From positions 124,001-188,000 of the forward strand of contig NZ_CCDM010000001.1 in assembly GCF_000750635.1 (NCBI RefSeq): a DNA stretch of 64,000 nt, given 5' to 3'. Each line of letters begins with the position of its first letter. The first letter of the stretch is position 1. Of the stretch, positions 17,857 to 26,391 are shown one piece after another. The notes below the pieces were generated by a model. It did not search any database. It saw only the letters and a list, made by a program, of their open reading frames with translations, and was not told where the DNA came from. The stretch comes from Oceanobacillus jeddahensis (lineage in GTDB: Bacteria; Bacillota; Bacilli; Bacillales; Amphibacillaceae). The translations under genes and the position numbers were made by a program.

Positions 17857-18762
17857 CTATTCTCTCGTTTTTGGATCAAATGCATCACGTAATCCGTCTC
17901 CAAGTAAGTTAAATGCTAATACAGCTACGACAATAGCAAGCCCTGGGAATAACGCTACATGAGGTGCATTATATAAGTAGTTTCGTCCATCACTCAGCAT
18001 AGCTCCCCATTCCGGTGTAGGAGGCTGTGCGCCTAAACCTAAGAAGGAAAGTCCACTGGCGGATAGAATCGCTGTAGCAATACTTAACGTAGCTTGAACG
18101 ATAATTGGAGAGGTGATATTAGGTAAAATATGTTTGAAAATAATTCTGGAATCGCTGGCTCCTAATGCTCTCATCGCATCAATATACTCCAGCTTTTTCA
18201 CAGATAGCGTAGAACCTCGAACAATTCTCGCGAAAATAGGTACAGATGAAACAGCAACAGCAATAATGACATTAAACATGCTTCCGCCTAATACAGTAAC
18301 GATAGTTAATGCTAATAGAATACTAGGAAATGCTAATAAAACATCCATAATACGCATAATAATACTGTCTGTCCGTTTTCCATAGTAGCCGGCTATAATA
18401 CCGAGGAATACACCAACTGTTGCCCCGAGTAAAATAGAGAAAAAACCAATCATAAGCGTTAATCCAGTACCTTGGATTACCCTGCTAAATATGTCTCTGC
18501 CAAAGTTATCTGTCCCAAACCAATGATCCGATGAAGGAGTAGCTAATTTATTGGTTACATCCTGATCATATAGAGGGTCGTAAGGAGCCAAGTGTGGTCC
18601 GACAAGGGCAATAAGGATAAGTAAAATGATTAATATACCGCCGACAACAGCCGACTTATTTTTTTTAAGTTTATTAAAGACACTCTTCCAGCTTTTAAGT
18701 CGAGGATTTGGCGCCTTAACAGCTGTTTCTGACTTTTCGATATGTTCGTTTGAACGACTCAT
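17857..18762 (-). CDS. Peptide ABC transporter permease (DppC type)
   Basis: 301-residue permease partner. N-terminal cytoplasmic tail, then OppC-N region NKSAVVGGILIILLILIALVG, the HWFGTDNFGRDIFSRVI block diagnostic of OppC/DppC, and an EAA loop with YIDAMRALGASDSRII. C-terminus LGDGLRDAFDPKTRE is standard. First gene of the operon, so the order is C-B-D-F; B before C is more usual. AAAGGATG precedes the ATG and an extended -10 lies 43 bases further up. Confidence 0.95.
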   Translation of the reverse strand: MSRSNEHIEKSETAVKAPNPRLKSWKSVFNKLKKNKSAVVGGILIILLILIALVGPHLAPYDPLYDQDVTNKLATPSSDHWFGTDNFGRDIFSRVIQGTGLTLMIGFFSILLGATVGVFLGIIAGYYGKRTDSIIMRIMDVLLAFPSILLALTIVTVLGGSMFNVIIAVAVSSVPIFARIVRGSTLSVKKLEYIDAMRALGASDSRIIFKHILPNITSPIIVQATLSIATAILSASGLSFLGLGAQPPTPEWGAMLSDGRNYLYNAPHVALFPGLAIVVAVLAFNLLGDGLRDAFDPKTRE

Positions 18763-18804
18763 CGGTTTTTTTCATCCTTTCTATCGTGTTATAGGTCAGT
18801 CTTG

Positions 18805-18813
18805 ATTATATCA
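18805..18813 (-). promoter_or_regulatory. Extended -10 promoter of the peptide transporter operon
   Basis: Minus-strand TGATATAAT is an exact TGnTATAAT element. The 352-base divergent spacer (18763-19114) otherwise shows only AT-rich sequence plus a TATAAT at 19065 before the DUF2812 gene. Confidence 0.5.
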
Positions 18814-19114
18814 TGAAAAGGGTTGAAGAAATATAATTCATTTTAAAATCCTTAGAAAATGCATGGTTTTTAAAACTATCAAAAAACGGAAATCGTTGCC
18901 ATAAAAGGATTTACACAATTGGGTAAAAAAGGGAATGGTTTAAATTCGTAAAAATAGACCAAATAAGAAAATTGTCATTAATTAAAAAATGAAAGTGCTG
19001 TCTAAAGACAAAATCAATTTTGTGTCGTATTCAAGATTATTAAGAAGGATTGCAGAAAATCTTGTATAATGATAATAATTAATTAGTTATGTCATTAAGA
19101 AGAGGTGAAAATCC

Positions 19115-19642
19115 ATGAAAAAGAAATTTATTTGGAACCCTGCTAGATTTTTCTTTCATTATATAGGAACAGAAAAATTGGAAGCTCTTGCAAAAGAAGG
19201 CTGGGGCGTAGAAAAATTACGATTGGGCGGCCTTCTTATTCAATTAAAAGAAGATCAACCAAAAGACGTACAATATCATCTTGAATTTCAACCTATTCAA
19301 AATATAGAGGAAGATACACTACAAACGGGGGAAGGCTGGGAGCTTGTAGATGCAGTAGATTATGTACAAATTTTTCAAGGTTCTCCGGAAGCTTTACCGA
19401 TGGAAGCGCAGTATGAGGGACTATTGGAGCAGCTGAATCAGGAAGGGCGTTCACTCGGAAAATATACGATCATTTCAAGTTTGTTTTTAATTCTTTTCTT
19501 TTTCTTACATATAAAAGCAGGTTGGGCTGTAGTACAAATGATTCTGCTTGGTGGAATGTTAATGCTGGCCATAACGTTTATTTTGATGTTGGCTTTGTAT
19601 ATTTTAAATAAGTACCGGCAGTATAATTTAAAAAACCTGTAA
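19115..19642 (+). CDS. DUF2812 domain membrane protein
   Basis: 175 residues. The soluble N-terminal half follows the DUF2812 pattern, with LEALAKEGWGVEKLRLGGLL and GEGWELVDAVDYVQIF, including the repeated GW positions. Two C-terminal membrane helices follow (about 117-137 and 141-163), then a basic end KYRQYNLKNL. Such proteins are often encoded with PadR regulators; none is adjacent here. AAGAGGTG precedes the ATG. Function unknown. Confidence 0.75.
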   Translation: MKKKFIWNPARFFFHYIGTEKLEALAKEGWGVEKLRLGGLLIQLKEDQPKDVQYHLEFQPIQNIEEDTLQTGEGWELVDAVDYVQIFQGSPEALPMEAQYEGLLEQLNQEGRSLGKYTIISSLFLILFFFLHIKAGWAVVQMILLGGMLMLAITFILMLALYILNKYRQYNLKNL

Positions 19643-19777
19643 TATTATAAATGTAATTGCAAAAAAATAGTAATTATTCAGAAATAAACTCCCCCATTTG
19701 TAAAATAAATGAAGTATCTTAAAGGATAAAGGAGAAAAAGGCAGATAAGCTCGGTTATATTAGAGAGAAGGTATATA

Positions 19778-19897
19778 TTGCTTGAAACTCTTAGAATACC
19801 GCATGATAAGCGATTTGAGCTTTATTCAGAACTTAACTATAATGAATATTGTTGCCTAGAAACAGGTAAATACATCTATTTAGGTGCCATAAAATAA
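19778..19897 (+). CDS. Candidate 39-residue protein
   Basis: A TTG-started small frame with AGAAGG seven bases upstream: LETLRIPHDKRFELYSEL, then NYNEYCCLETGKYIYLGAIK. It carries a vicinal Cys pair, is compositionally protein-like, and its stop codon lies in the first arm of a good terminator, as real small genes often do. No family recognised. The remaining parts of the 371-base DUF2812-opuAA spacer look non-coding. Alternative: a decayed gene end. Confidence 0.4.
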   Translation: MLETLRIPHDKRFELYSELNYNEYCCLETGKYIYLGAIK

Positions 19898-19929
19898 ATG
19901 AGTCTATTGTGGGTTCATTTATTTTTCTT
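19891..19929 (+). terminator. Terminator before opuAA
   Basis: AAAATAAATGA / TCATTTATTTT perfect 11-bp stem with 13-base loop and T-rich tail, overlapping the stop codon of the small frame. Confidence 0.7.
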
Positions 19930-20013
19930 TTTAGCATAAATGGTTCAAGAGTACCAAAGGTTTTTTGAATTTAGATGTTTTACAAAACAATATAATTATA
20001 GAGAGGTGATTAC

Positions 20014-21213
20014 ATGGCAGTAGTTGAAGCAAAAGACCTGTCTAAAATCTTTGGTAAAAATATCAACCAATCTATCAAAATGTTAGATGAAGGTATGTCT
20101 AAAGAAGAGATATTGAAAAAAACAGGGAATACTGTCGGAGTAAATCGTGCCAGCTTTTCAGTTGAAGAAGGAGAAACATTTGTTATTATGGGTCTTTCTG
20201 GAAGTGGGAAATCTACTTTAGTTCGTTTAATCAATCGATTAATTGAGCCAAGTGAAGGATCCATTCTTATTGATGGAAAAGAGCTGGCAACATTAGATAA
20301 AAAAACATTAAGACAAGTTCGGCGTGAAAAATTAGGAATGGTATTCCAGCAGTTTGCACTTTTTCCGCACCGTACCATTTTACAAAATGCGGCGTTTGGA
20401 TTAGAAATACAAGGTGTTGATAAATCGGAACGGGAAAAGAAGGCCGAAGAATCATTAGAACTTGTTGGTTTAGGTAGCTATATGCAGCAGAAACCTGGTC
20501 AATTGTCTGGTGGAATGCAGCAGCGTGTAGGACTTGCTCGTGCGCTAGCTAATGATCCTAAAGTATTATTGATGGATGAAGCTTTCTCTGCACTTGATCC
20601 GCTTATCCGCAAAGAAATGCAGGATGAGCTGATGGATCTGCAGGCTTCTATGAAAAAAACGATCATTTTTATTACACATGATCTTGATGAAGCACTTCGT
20701 ATAGGTGATCGGATTGCATTAATGAAAGATGGAGCTATTGTACAAATCGGAACTCCAGAAGAAATTCTGATGAACCCTGCAAATGATTATGTAGAGAAAT
20801 TCGTTGAAGATGTGGACCGCTCAAAGATACTAACAGCAAGCCATATTATGAAGCGGCCTGAAACCATTAATATAGCGAAGCATGGGCCTCGAGCTGCGTT
20901 AGAAAGAATGCGCAAGGAAGGTATTTCCAGCATCTTGGTTGTTGATGAAAGCCGTCGTCTGCAAGGTTATGTGACAGCAGATGATGCTTCAGATGCACGT
21001 AAAAAAGAAATATCAGATATCAAAGAAATCATGCAAACGGATATTTTAAGAGTATCCCCAGATACACCAATGCAAGAAATTTTCTCTATGATTTATGACA
21101 CGCCTGTACCAATTGCGGTAGTGGAAGATAGCGGACGTTTAAATGGAATTATTGTTCGCGGTGCTGTGTTAGCCGCACTTGCAAATGATGGTGAGGTGAA
21201 CTTAGATGCTTGA
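20014..21213 (+). CDS. opuAA: Glycine betaine ABC transporter ATPase OpuAA
   Basis: 399-residue ATPase of an OpuA/ProU-type compatible-solute importer. The N-terminus has the OpuAA-specific insertion MLDEGMSKEEILKKTG before the strand preceding Walker A GLSGSGKST (about 66). It also shows VFQQFALFPHRT, signature LSGGMQQRVGLARAL, Walker B VLLMDEAFSALDP, and ITHDLDEAL. Residues about 275-395 are two CBS domains, the region that in this family senses ionic strength or binds c-di-AMP; note gdpP in the same window. Overlaps opuAB by 8 bases. Confidence 0.97.
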   Translation: MAVVEAKDLSKIFGKNINQSIKMLDEGMSKEEILKKTGNTVGVNRASFSVEEGETFVIMGLSGSGKSTLVRLINRLIEPSEGSILIDGKELATLDKKTLRQVRREKLGMVFQQFALFPHRTILQNAAFGLEIQGVDKSEREKKAEESLELVGLGSYMQQKPGQLSGGMQQRVGLARALANDPKVLLMDEAFSALDPLIRKEMQDELMDLQASMKKTIIFITHDLDEALRIGDRIALMKDGAIVQIGTPEEILMNPANDYVEKFVEDVDRSKILTASHIMKRPETINIAKHGPRAALERMRKEGISSILVVDESRRLQGYVTADDASDARKKEISDIKEIMQTDILRVSPDTPMQEIFSMIYDTPVPIAVVEDSGRLNGIIVRGAVLAALANDGEVNLDA

Positions 21214-22051
21214 TTTTATCGATCAAATACCGTTAGCAGAATGGACTGAAACTGCGACAGATTGGATTCAAGATAGCTTTGCATTTCTTTTCGAACCAAT
21301 CAAAGATCATCTTGGTAACTTTATGGATTTTGTATCTTCAAATGTTTTAACGGGGATTCCGCCCATTTTATTTATCCTAATTGTTGCCGTGATTGCATTC
21401 TTTGTTTCTGGTAAGAAGTTAGGATTAGCCGTATTTTCTATCGTTGGTCTATGGTTTGTTTATAACCAAGGATTATGGGATTTGCTCATGTCTACAGTGA
21501 CATTGGTTATTTTAGCAAGTATATTATCGGTCATTGTTGGTGTCCCAGTGGGAATATTGATGGCTAAAAGTAAAATTGCCAATTCTATTTTCACACCAAT
21601 CTTGGACTTTATGCAGACCATGCCGGCATTCGTTTATTTAATCCCGGCAGTAGCGTTCTTCGGAATCGGGATGGTTCCAGGTGTATTCGCATCCCTTATT
21701 TTTGCGACACCGCCGACTGTCCGTTTTACAAACTTAGGAATTCGTCAGGTTTCAAATGATTTAATTGAAGCATCGGATTCATTCGGTGCAACAGGATCAC
21801 AGAAGTTATTTAAAGTAGAATTGCCTATGGCCAAAGGAACGATTATGGCCGGTATTAACCAAACGGTAATGTTAGCATTATCCATGGTTGTTATCGCTTC
21901 TATGATTGGTGCACCAGGACTCGGAAGTGAAGTACTTTCTTCTCTCCAACGCGCATCTGTTGGTACCGGATTTGTTGCTGGTGTTGGAATTGTTATTTTG
22001 GCAATTATTATCGATCGAATTACCCAAAATATGAACAAAGCGAAAGAATAA
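21206..22051 (+). CDS. opuAB: Glycine betaine ABC transporter permease OpuAB
   Basis: 281-residue permease. After an N-terminal amphipathic segment DWIQDSFAFLFEPIKDHLGNF come about six to seven helices. The characteristic GILMAKSKIANSIFTPILDFMQTMPAFVYLIPAV stretch is present (short quote: DFMQTMPAFVYLIPA), as is an EAA loop LIEASDSFGATGSQKLFKVELP in which EASDSFGATGSQ is clear. It pairs with OpuAA in the membrane. GAGGTG lies before the ATG within opuAA. Confidence 0.96.
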   Translation: MLDFIDQIPLAEWTETATDWIQDSFAFLFEPIKDHLGNFMDFVSSNVLTGIPPILFILIVAVIAFFVSGKKLGLAVFSIVGLWFVYNQGLWDLLMSTVTLVILASILSVIVGVPVGILMAKSKIANSIFTPILDFMQTMPAFVYLIPAVAFFGIGMVPGVFASLIFATPPTVRFTNLGIRQVSNDLIEASDSFGATGSQKLFKVELPMAKGTIMAGINQTVMLALSMVVIASMIGAPGLGSEVLSSLQRASVGTGFVAGVGIVILAIIIDRITQNMNKAKE

Positions 22052-22065
22052 ACTTGTGTGACAAT

Positions 22066-22109
22066 CTTTTCATGGATGAGAGAGGATATTCCCTCTCATC
22101 CATGAAAAG
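22066..22109 (+). other. 17-bp perfect stem-loop inside opuA operon
   Basis: CTTTTCATGGATGAGAG pairs fully with CTCTCATCCATGAAAAG around about 10 bases. No T-run follows, so it is not a standard terminator. It lies between permease and binding-protein genes, where a stem can protect one mRNA part and adjust subunit ratios. Confidence 0.7.
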
Positions 22110-22159
22110 TGTCAATAGATAAGAGAAAAATAAATTTTTAGAAAAGGGGAGTTTTATTT

Positions 22160-23068
22160 ATGTCTAAATGGAGTCTTAAGCGTGCTGGACTTATCGGTTC
22201 ATTAGCACTTGGACTAGTTGTTGCTGGTTGTGGAAGTGATGATAGTAATGGTGAAAACGGAGATGGTGATTCTGATTCTGCGGAAGGCGGTGTAGATGGA
22301 GAAATCGAATTAGCTTACGTCGAATGGGATACAGAGGTAGCATCTACAAACGTTGTTGGAAAAGTATTGGAAGATTTAGGTTACGATGTTACAGTGACTG
22401 CACTGGATAATGCATTTATGTGGGAAGCAGTTGCTAACGGGGAAGCAGACGGAATGGTGGCTGCTTGGTTACCAGGAACACATGCTGAACAATATGAAGC
22501 TTATGGTGATCAGGTAGAACAGCTTGGCCCAAACTTAGAAGGAGCAGCAATTGGTCTTGTTGTGCCTGAATACATGGACGTTGATTCAATTGAAGATCTT
22601 ACAGATGAAGCTGGTCAAACCATTACAGGCATTGAAGCGGGTGCTGGTGTTGTAAACGCGGCAGAAAATGCTGTGGAAGAGTATGATAATCTGGAAGACT
22701 GGGATGTACAAACTTCTTCCAGTGGTGCAATGGCAACAGAATTAGGTGGTGCTATTGACAGTGAAGATGAGATTGTTGTTACTGGCTGGTCTCCGCACTG
22801 GAAATTCCAAGCTTATGACCTGAAATATCTTGAAGACCCAGATGGTGTATTTGGTGAAGCAGAAACAATTGAAACCATGGTTCGCGAAGGTCTAGAAGAA
22901 GATGCTCCAGAAGCATATCAAGTATTAGATAACTTCTATTGGGAGACAGATGATATGGAAGAAGTAATGCTGGCTATTAATGAAGGTGCTTCTCCTGAAG
23001 ATGCAGCAGCTGATTGGGTAGAAGCTAACCAGGATAAAGTAGATGAGTGGACAGAAGGTATTGAATAA
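22160..23068 (+). CDS. opuAC: Glycine betaine-binding lipoprotein OpuAC
   Basis: 302-residue extracellular lipoprotein that delivers betaine to OpuAA/AB. Lipobox VVAGC ends a 24-residue signal; an acidic Gly/Asp/Glu linker follows. Ligand-site features include AYVEWDTEVASTNV, WEAVANGEADGMVAAWLPGTH and VTGWSPHWKFQAYDLKYLEDP, whose conserved Trp residues form the aromatic cage for quaternary ammonium. AAAGGGGAG precedes the ATG. Third gene of opuAA-AB-AC and closely similar to the later gene at 24811. Confidence 0.97.
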   Translation: MSKWSLKRAGLIGSLALGLVVAGCGSDDSNGENGDGDSDSAEGGVDGEIELAYVEWDTEVASTNVVGKVLEDLGYDVTVTALDNAFMWEAVANGEADGMVAAWLPGTHAEQYEAYGDQVEQLGPNLEGAAIGLVVPEYMDVDSIEDLTDEAGQTITGIEAGAGVVNAAENAVEEYDNLEDWDVQTSSSGAMATELGGAIDSEDEIVVTGWSPHWKFQAYDLKYLEDPDGVFGEAETIETMVREGLEEDAPEAYQVLDNFYWETDDMEEVMLAINEGASPEDAAADWVEANQDKVDEWTEGIE

Positions 23069-23087
23069 TTATTCATTATCTAGTCTT

Positions 23088-23126
23088 AAAGAGCTATTCC
23101 GGTAATCATATCGGGATAGCTCTTTT
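23088..23126 (+). terminator. Terminator of opuA operon
   Basis: AAAGAGCTATTCC / GGGATAGCTCTTT stem (G-U pairs) followed by TTCTTT. Confidence 0.85.
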
Positions 23127-23292
23127 CTTTATCTGATGACAAAATAACTAATTTTCTAAAAAGGCTAATTAATTTAATGGATGCTGTTAACAACAAAGGG
23201 ATAATATGCTAAGTTAAATAATAATTAAATTATAAAGAGGATAGAAGCTTGATTTAACTTTGTATGAAAAAACAATATAAAGGAGAAAAGAG

Positions 23293-24582
23293 ATGCAAAA
23301 ATTTCATTTTAACAAAACATATGCATTATTCTTATTTATTTTAACAGCACTTTTTTTAAGCGCATGCTCCAACAGCTCGGAAAAGGCAGCACAAGACTTT
23401 AAGGAAACCGTAGACGACAGAGATCCGGAAGGTTTACTGGAGTTAGTAACAGTGGATGAGGGTACATATTGGACAGAGCAGCAAGCGCAGCAGGTTATCG
23501 AAACTTTTCATGATGATAGCGGTAAATATCAGGAGCAGCTTCGATTGCTTGAACAACAAGTAAATGCGTTAGATGAAGATACGATGCTATCAAATGAAGA
23601 AGGTTTATTCTATTTTGATGATGAAGGTGAATTAAAAGTACGGAACTATGAGGTTACCGTAACGAATGAAACATCCGACCTTGAACCAGATCAAATAACC
23701 ATAACAGTAGATGAAGGAGACGCACTGGAAGTAGAAAACTTGGATGATACGCTTGGTTTGTTTGGCCCTGGTGAGTACACGTTTGTAGCTGAAGGAGAAT
23801 TCCCTTATGCGACGGTGAATAGTGAAGGGTCATTTTCGTTATTGAGTTCTGACTCTTTTAACCAATCGATTAATCTAGATTTACAAGGGAGCTTTGTTTA
23901 CATCACCTCTTCGGTAGATAATACAAAACTTCTCGTTAATGGTGAAGAAGCAGATACGGAGATAACAGCAGATGAGTATGGATATATGGATGGAGTGGAG
24001 TTTGGTCCGGTTAGTGATGGAAATACACTACAAGGAGTTGTAGAGTTCCCTTGGGAGGAAGCGCAAAGTGAAGAGTTAACGATTGGTAGTGAAGAAGAGT
24101 ATGATATAACGCCGGGGATATTAACAAGTGAAGAGGACCGGGAAGAGATGACAGAGCTTCTCAACAACTATTTCGAAAGCAGGATGGCAGCTTTAGTTGA
24201 ATTAGAAATAGATGAGTTGACAGAGGACGTATCTGAAGAACTACGGGAGTCTCTGAATGATGATATTAAAAGCGACATTAATTCAGAGAGCTCACATGAT
24301 GGAGAAGTATTTGGAACAAGAATTGATTTTGGGTCTCCATCTTATGAACTTGGCTCGGGAGGCCGTCACTATGTGACTTTGCCAGTAGAAGTTCATCGGG
24401 AATATGGAAAAAATTATAAGTATGGAGGAGATGATGACCCGAAAGAAGAATATGTAGATAGGTCCATGACTTTGGAGTATCTGGAAGAAGAAGATAAGTG
24501 GATTATTTCGGAGGAAAATTCGAGCGGATTTGGTTCTAACGAGCCAATGACCGGTGATGATATTGTAGAAACAGAATTATAA
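23293..24582 (+). CDS. TcaA-like extracytoplasmic lipoprotein
   Basis: 429-residue acidic lipoprotein. Signal peptide ends in lipobox LSAC at about residue 25. The body resembles the extracellular part of TcaA/YvbJ proteins. Residues 30-110 look like the TcaA second domain (KAAQDFKETVDDRDPEGL). A repeat-like beta domain around 190-260 has KLLVNGEEADTEI then GPVSDGNTLQGVVEFPW, and an NTF2-like C-terminal domain spans about 275-420. The zinc ribbon and transmembrane helix of classic TcaA are missing and replaced by a lipid anchor. In staphylococci TcaA links wall teichoic acid and antibiotic stress; role here unknown. AAAGGAG precedes the ATG. Confidence 0.7.
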   Translation: MQKFHFNKTYALFLFILTALFLSACSNSSEKAAQDFKETVDDRDPEGLLELVTVDEGTYWTEQQAQQVIETFHDDSGKYQEQLRLLEQQVNALDEDTMLSNEEGLFYFDDEGELKVRNYEVTVTNETSDLEPDQITITVDEGDALEVENLDDTLGLFGPGEYTFVAEGEFPYATVNSEGSFSLLSSDSFNQSINLDLQGSFVYITSSVDNTKLLVNGEEADTEITADEYGYMDGVEFGPVSDGNTLQGVVEFPWEEAQSEELTIGSEEEYDITPGILTSEEDREEMTELLNNYFESRMAALVELEIDELTEDVSEELRESLNDDIKSDINSESSHDGEVFGTRIDFGSPSYELGSGGRHYVTLPVEVHREYGKNYKYGGDDDPKEEYVDRSMTLEYLEEEDKWIISEENSSGFGSNEPMTGDDIVETEL

Positions 24583-24650
24583 ATTGAAACTTCCCTCAGT
24601 GGGAGTTTGACGGGCGGTTCTCAATGATAAAGGAGAATTTCCCTTTTTGG

Positions 24651-24686
24651 AAGGCTTTCAACTAATTGGTTGGGAGTCTTTTTTAT
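24651..24686 (+). terminator. Terminator after the TcaA-like lipoprotein
   Basis: AAGGCTTTCAAC pairs with GTTGGGAGTCTT using several G-U pairs, then a six-T run. Confidence 0.7.
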
Positions 24687-24714
24687 GGCGATAGAATGCA
24701 GGATATAACTTGAA

Positions 24715-24744
24715 TTGACGACATCATGAAGCAGCTGATACACT
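24715..24744 (+). promoter_or_regulatory. Promoter of second opuAC gene
   Basis: TTGACG, 18 bases, TACACT; immediately followed by the TetR-type operator. The same arrangement is repeated before tetR at 25748. Confidence 0.65.
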
Positions 24745-24748
24745 AAAA

Positions 24749-24764
24749 TAGAAAGGTCGTTCTA
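24749..24764. promoter_or_regulatory. TetR-type operator 1
   Basis: TAGAAAGGTCGTTCTA, near-perfect 16-bp dyad with the same core as two further sites (25783, 26392). It covers the expected transcription start of the second opuAC gene. Confidence 0.65.
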
Positions 24765-24810
24765 TATAAAAATGTTTTAATCAAAGAGAAGGAGTAGGAG
24801 AGTTTTCATT

Positions 24811-25677
24811 ATGTCAAAAAAGAAATTTAATCGTGCCGGCCTTATTGGTTCATTGGTATTTGGATTAGTAGTTGCTGGTTGTGGAAGTGACGCTAGCGGT
24901 GAAAAAGGAGATCTTGAAATAGTTTATGTAGAGCGGGATTCAGAGGTAGCCTCTACATACGTTATTGGTCAAGTACTTGAAGAAGCTGGGTATGATGTCA
25001 CGTTAACGGGGATTGATAATGCTTTAATGTGGGAAGCAATAGCGAACGGTGAAGCAGATGGAATGGTATCTGCATGGTTGCCATTAACAATGAAAGCGCA
25101 ATATGAAGCATATGCTGATCAAGTTGTGGAACTTGGTCCTAACTTAGAAGGAGCAAAACTTGGTTTGGTTGTTCCGGAATATATGGAAGTCAATTCTATT
25201 GAAGACCTTTCTAAAGAAGCTGATCAAAACATTATAGGTATTGATCCTGGTGCCGGTGTGATGGATGCGGCTGCAAATGCTGTAGAAGAATATGATAACT
25301 TAGAAGGATGGACCGTACAGACCTCTTCTTCTGGTGCGATGGCAACAGAATTAAGAAGAGCTTATGAAGAAGAAGACGAAATTATTGTCACTGGCTGGAC
25401 TCCACACTGGAAATTCCAAGAATATGACCTGAAATATCTAGATGATCCGGGCGGGGTATTTGGTGAAGCGGAAACAATAGAAACCATTGTGCGTAAAGAT
25501 TTGGAAGAAGATGCTCCAGAAGCATATCAAATATTAGATAACTTTTACTGGGAACCCGAAGATATAGAAGAAGTGATGTTAGCTATGAATGAAGGTGCTT
25601 TTCCAGAGGATGCGGCAGCTGACTGGATTGAAGCTAATCAAGATAAAGTAGCTGAATGGACAGAAGGTATTGAATAA
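24811..25677 (+). CDS. Orphan OpuAC-type quaternary ammonium-binding lipoprotein
   Basis: 288-residue paralogue of OpuAC with lipobox VVAGC and the same cage motifs (WEAIANGEADGMVSAWLP, TGWTPHWKFQEYDLKYL). The acidic linker after the Cys is much shorter than in OpuAC, and some ligand-site residues differ (PLTMKAQ instead of PGTHAEQ). It has no permease or ATPase of its own, so it may load the OpuA transporter or act as a sensor/scavenger. Its promoter carries a TetR-type operator shared with the next two genes. Clearly a recent duplication. Confidence 0.92.
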   Translation: MSKKKFNRAGLIGSLVFGLVVAGCGSDASGEKGDLEIVYVERDSEVASTYVIGQVLEEAGYDVTLTGIDNALMWEAIANGEADGMVSAWLPLTMKAQYEAYADQVVELGPNLEGAKLGLVVPEYMEVNSIEDLSKEADQNIIGIDPGAGVMDAAANAVEEYDNLEGWTVQTSSSGAMATELRRAYEEEDEIIVTGWTPHWKFQEYDLKYLDDPGGVFGEAETIETIVRKDLEEDAPEAYQILDNFYWEPEDIEEVMLAMNEGAFPEDAAADWIEANQDKVAEWTEGIE

Positions 25678-25695
25678 TAAACCTATTAATCTTAG

Positions 25696-25732
25696 AAAGC
25701 TATTCCAATAAGGATGGCTGGGGAGGCTTTTT
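25696..25732 (+). terminator. Terminator after second opuAC gene
   Basis: AAAGCTATTCC / GGGGAGGCTTT imperfect stem followed by TTT; resembles the terminator after opuAC, as expected from duplication. Confidence 0.6.
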
Positions 25733-25747
25733 GGACTATAAAATTAA

Positions 25748-25777
25748 TTGACGTTTTAATTAAGTTACTGATACACT
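25748..25777 (+). promoter_or_regulatory. Promoter of tetR-type gene
   Basis: TTGACG, 18 bases, TACACT, the same hexamers and spacing as at 24715. Confidence 0.65.
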
Positions 25778-25782
25778 CAAAT

Positions 25783-25798
25783 TAGAAAGGTCGTTCTT
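25783..25798. promoter_or_regulatory. TetR-type operator 2
   Basis: TAGAAAGGTCGTTCTT, one base different from operator 1, over the start point of the tetR promoter; predicts autoregulation. Confidence 0.65.
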
Positions 25799-25819
25799 CA
25801 CACAAAAGGAAGTGAAACA

Positions 25820-26374
25820 ATGAGTCGTTCGACAAAAAAAGAAGCATTACTTCGTGTTGCTGAAACGTTATTTTATGAATATGGATTTCGCGGTGTAGGA
25901 CTGAAGCAAATTATTAAGGAAGCAAATGTCGCCACAATGACGCTTTACAATCATTTCCCTTCCAAAGATAATTTAGTTGAAGAAGTATTGAAACAACGGG
26001 AAGCGCGTTATTGGTCTTATTTAGATTCTTATGTAGAAAAAGATTCAGAGTCTCCATTTATTCTTGCTGTGGAAGCGCATGGTTTATGGTTAAAAGAACA
26101 ATCTTACCAAGGAGATTTATTTTTAAGAGCAATAGAGGATTATGCAGGAACAGATAATGAGATTGAAAACATTGCACGAAGCCATAAAGCAAAACTGCTC
26201 AAGTACTTTCAGGATCTTGCTAAACGAAAAGGGAAAGAGAATAAACAGGATTTAGCGAATCAATTTACATTGTTGTTAGAAGGCGCAACTTCTATGACAA
26301 CATTAATTGGAGCAGAGAAAGCAACAGAATATTCTATTGCGATGGCGAGGACATTAGTCCAACATTCATCGTAA
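25820..26374 (+). CDS. TetR-family repressor
   Basis: 184-residue dimeric DNA-binding protein. The N-terminal helix-turn-helix (about residues 8-55) reads KEALLRVAETLFYEYGFRGVG, then KQIIKEANVATMTLYNHFPSKDNLVEEVL, the standard TetR layout (quoted in parts). The C-terminal ligand domain is divergent, with Trp-rich WSYLDSYVEKD near residue 70. It lies between the second opuAC and an MFS gene, and a shared operator occurs before each of the three genes, so it is the probable repressor. Inducer unknown; a quaternary ammonium or cationic compound would fit the neighbours. Confidence 0.92.
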   Translation: MSRSTKKEALLRVAETLFYEYGFRGVGLKQIIKEANVATMTLYNHFPSKDNLVEEVLKQREARYWSYLDSYVEKDSESPFILAVEAHGLWLKEQSYQGDLFLRAIEDYAGTDNEIENIARSHKAKLLKYFQDLAKRKGKENKQDLANQFTLLLEGATSMTTLIGAEKATEYSIAMARTLVQHSS

Positions 26375-26391
26375 TTTTTTTATCTCTAAAT

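Noticed and set aside
19991-19996. TATAAT just before opuAA as its promoter
   Set aside because: The implied start would fall in the ribosome binding site and no -35 is suitably spaced.
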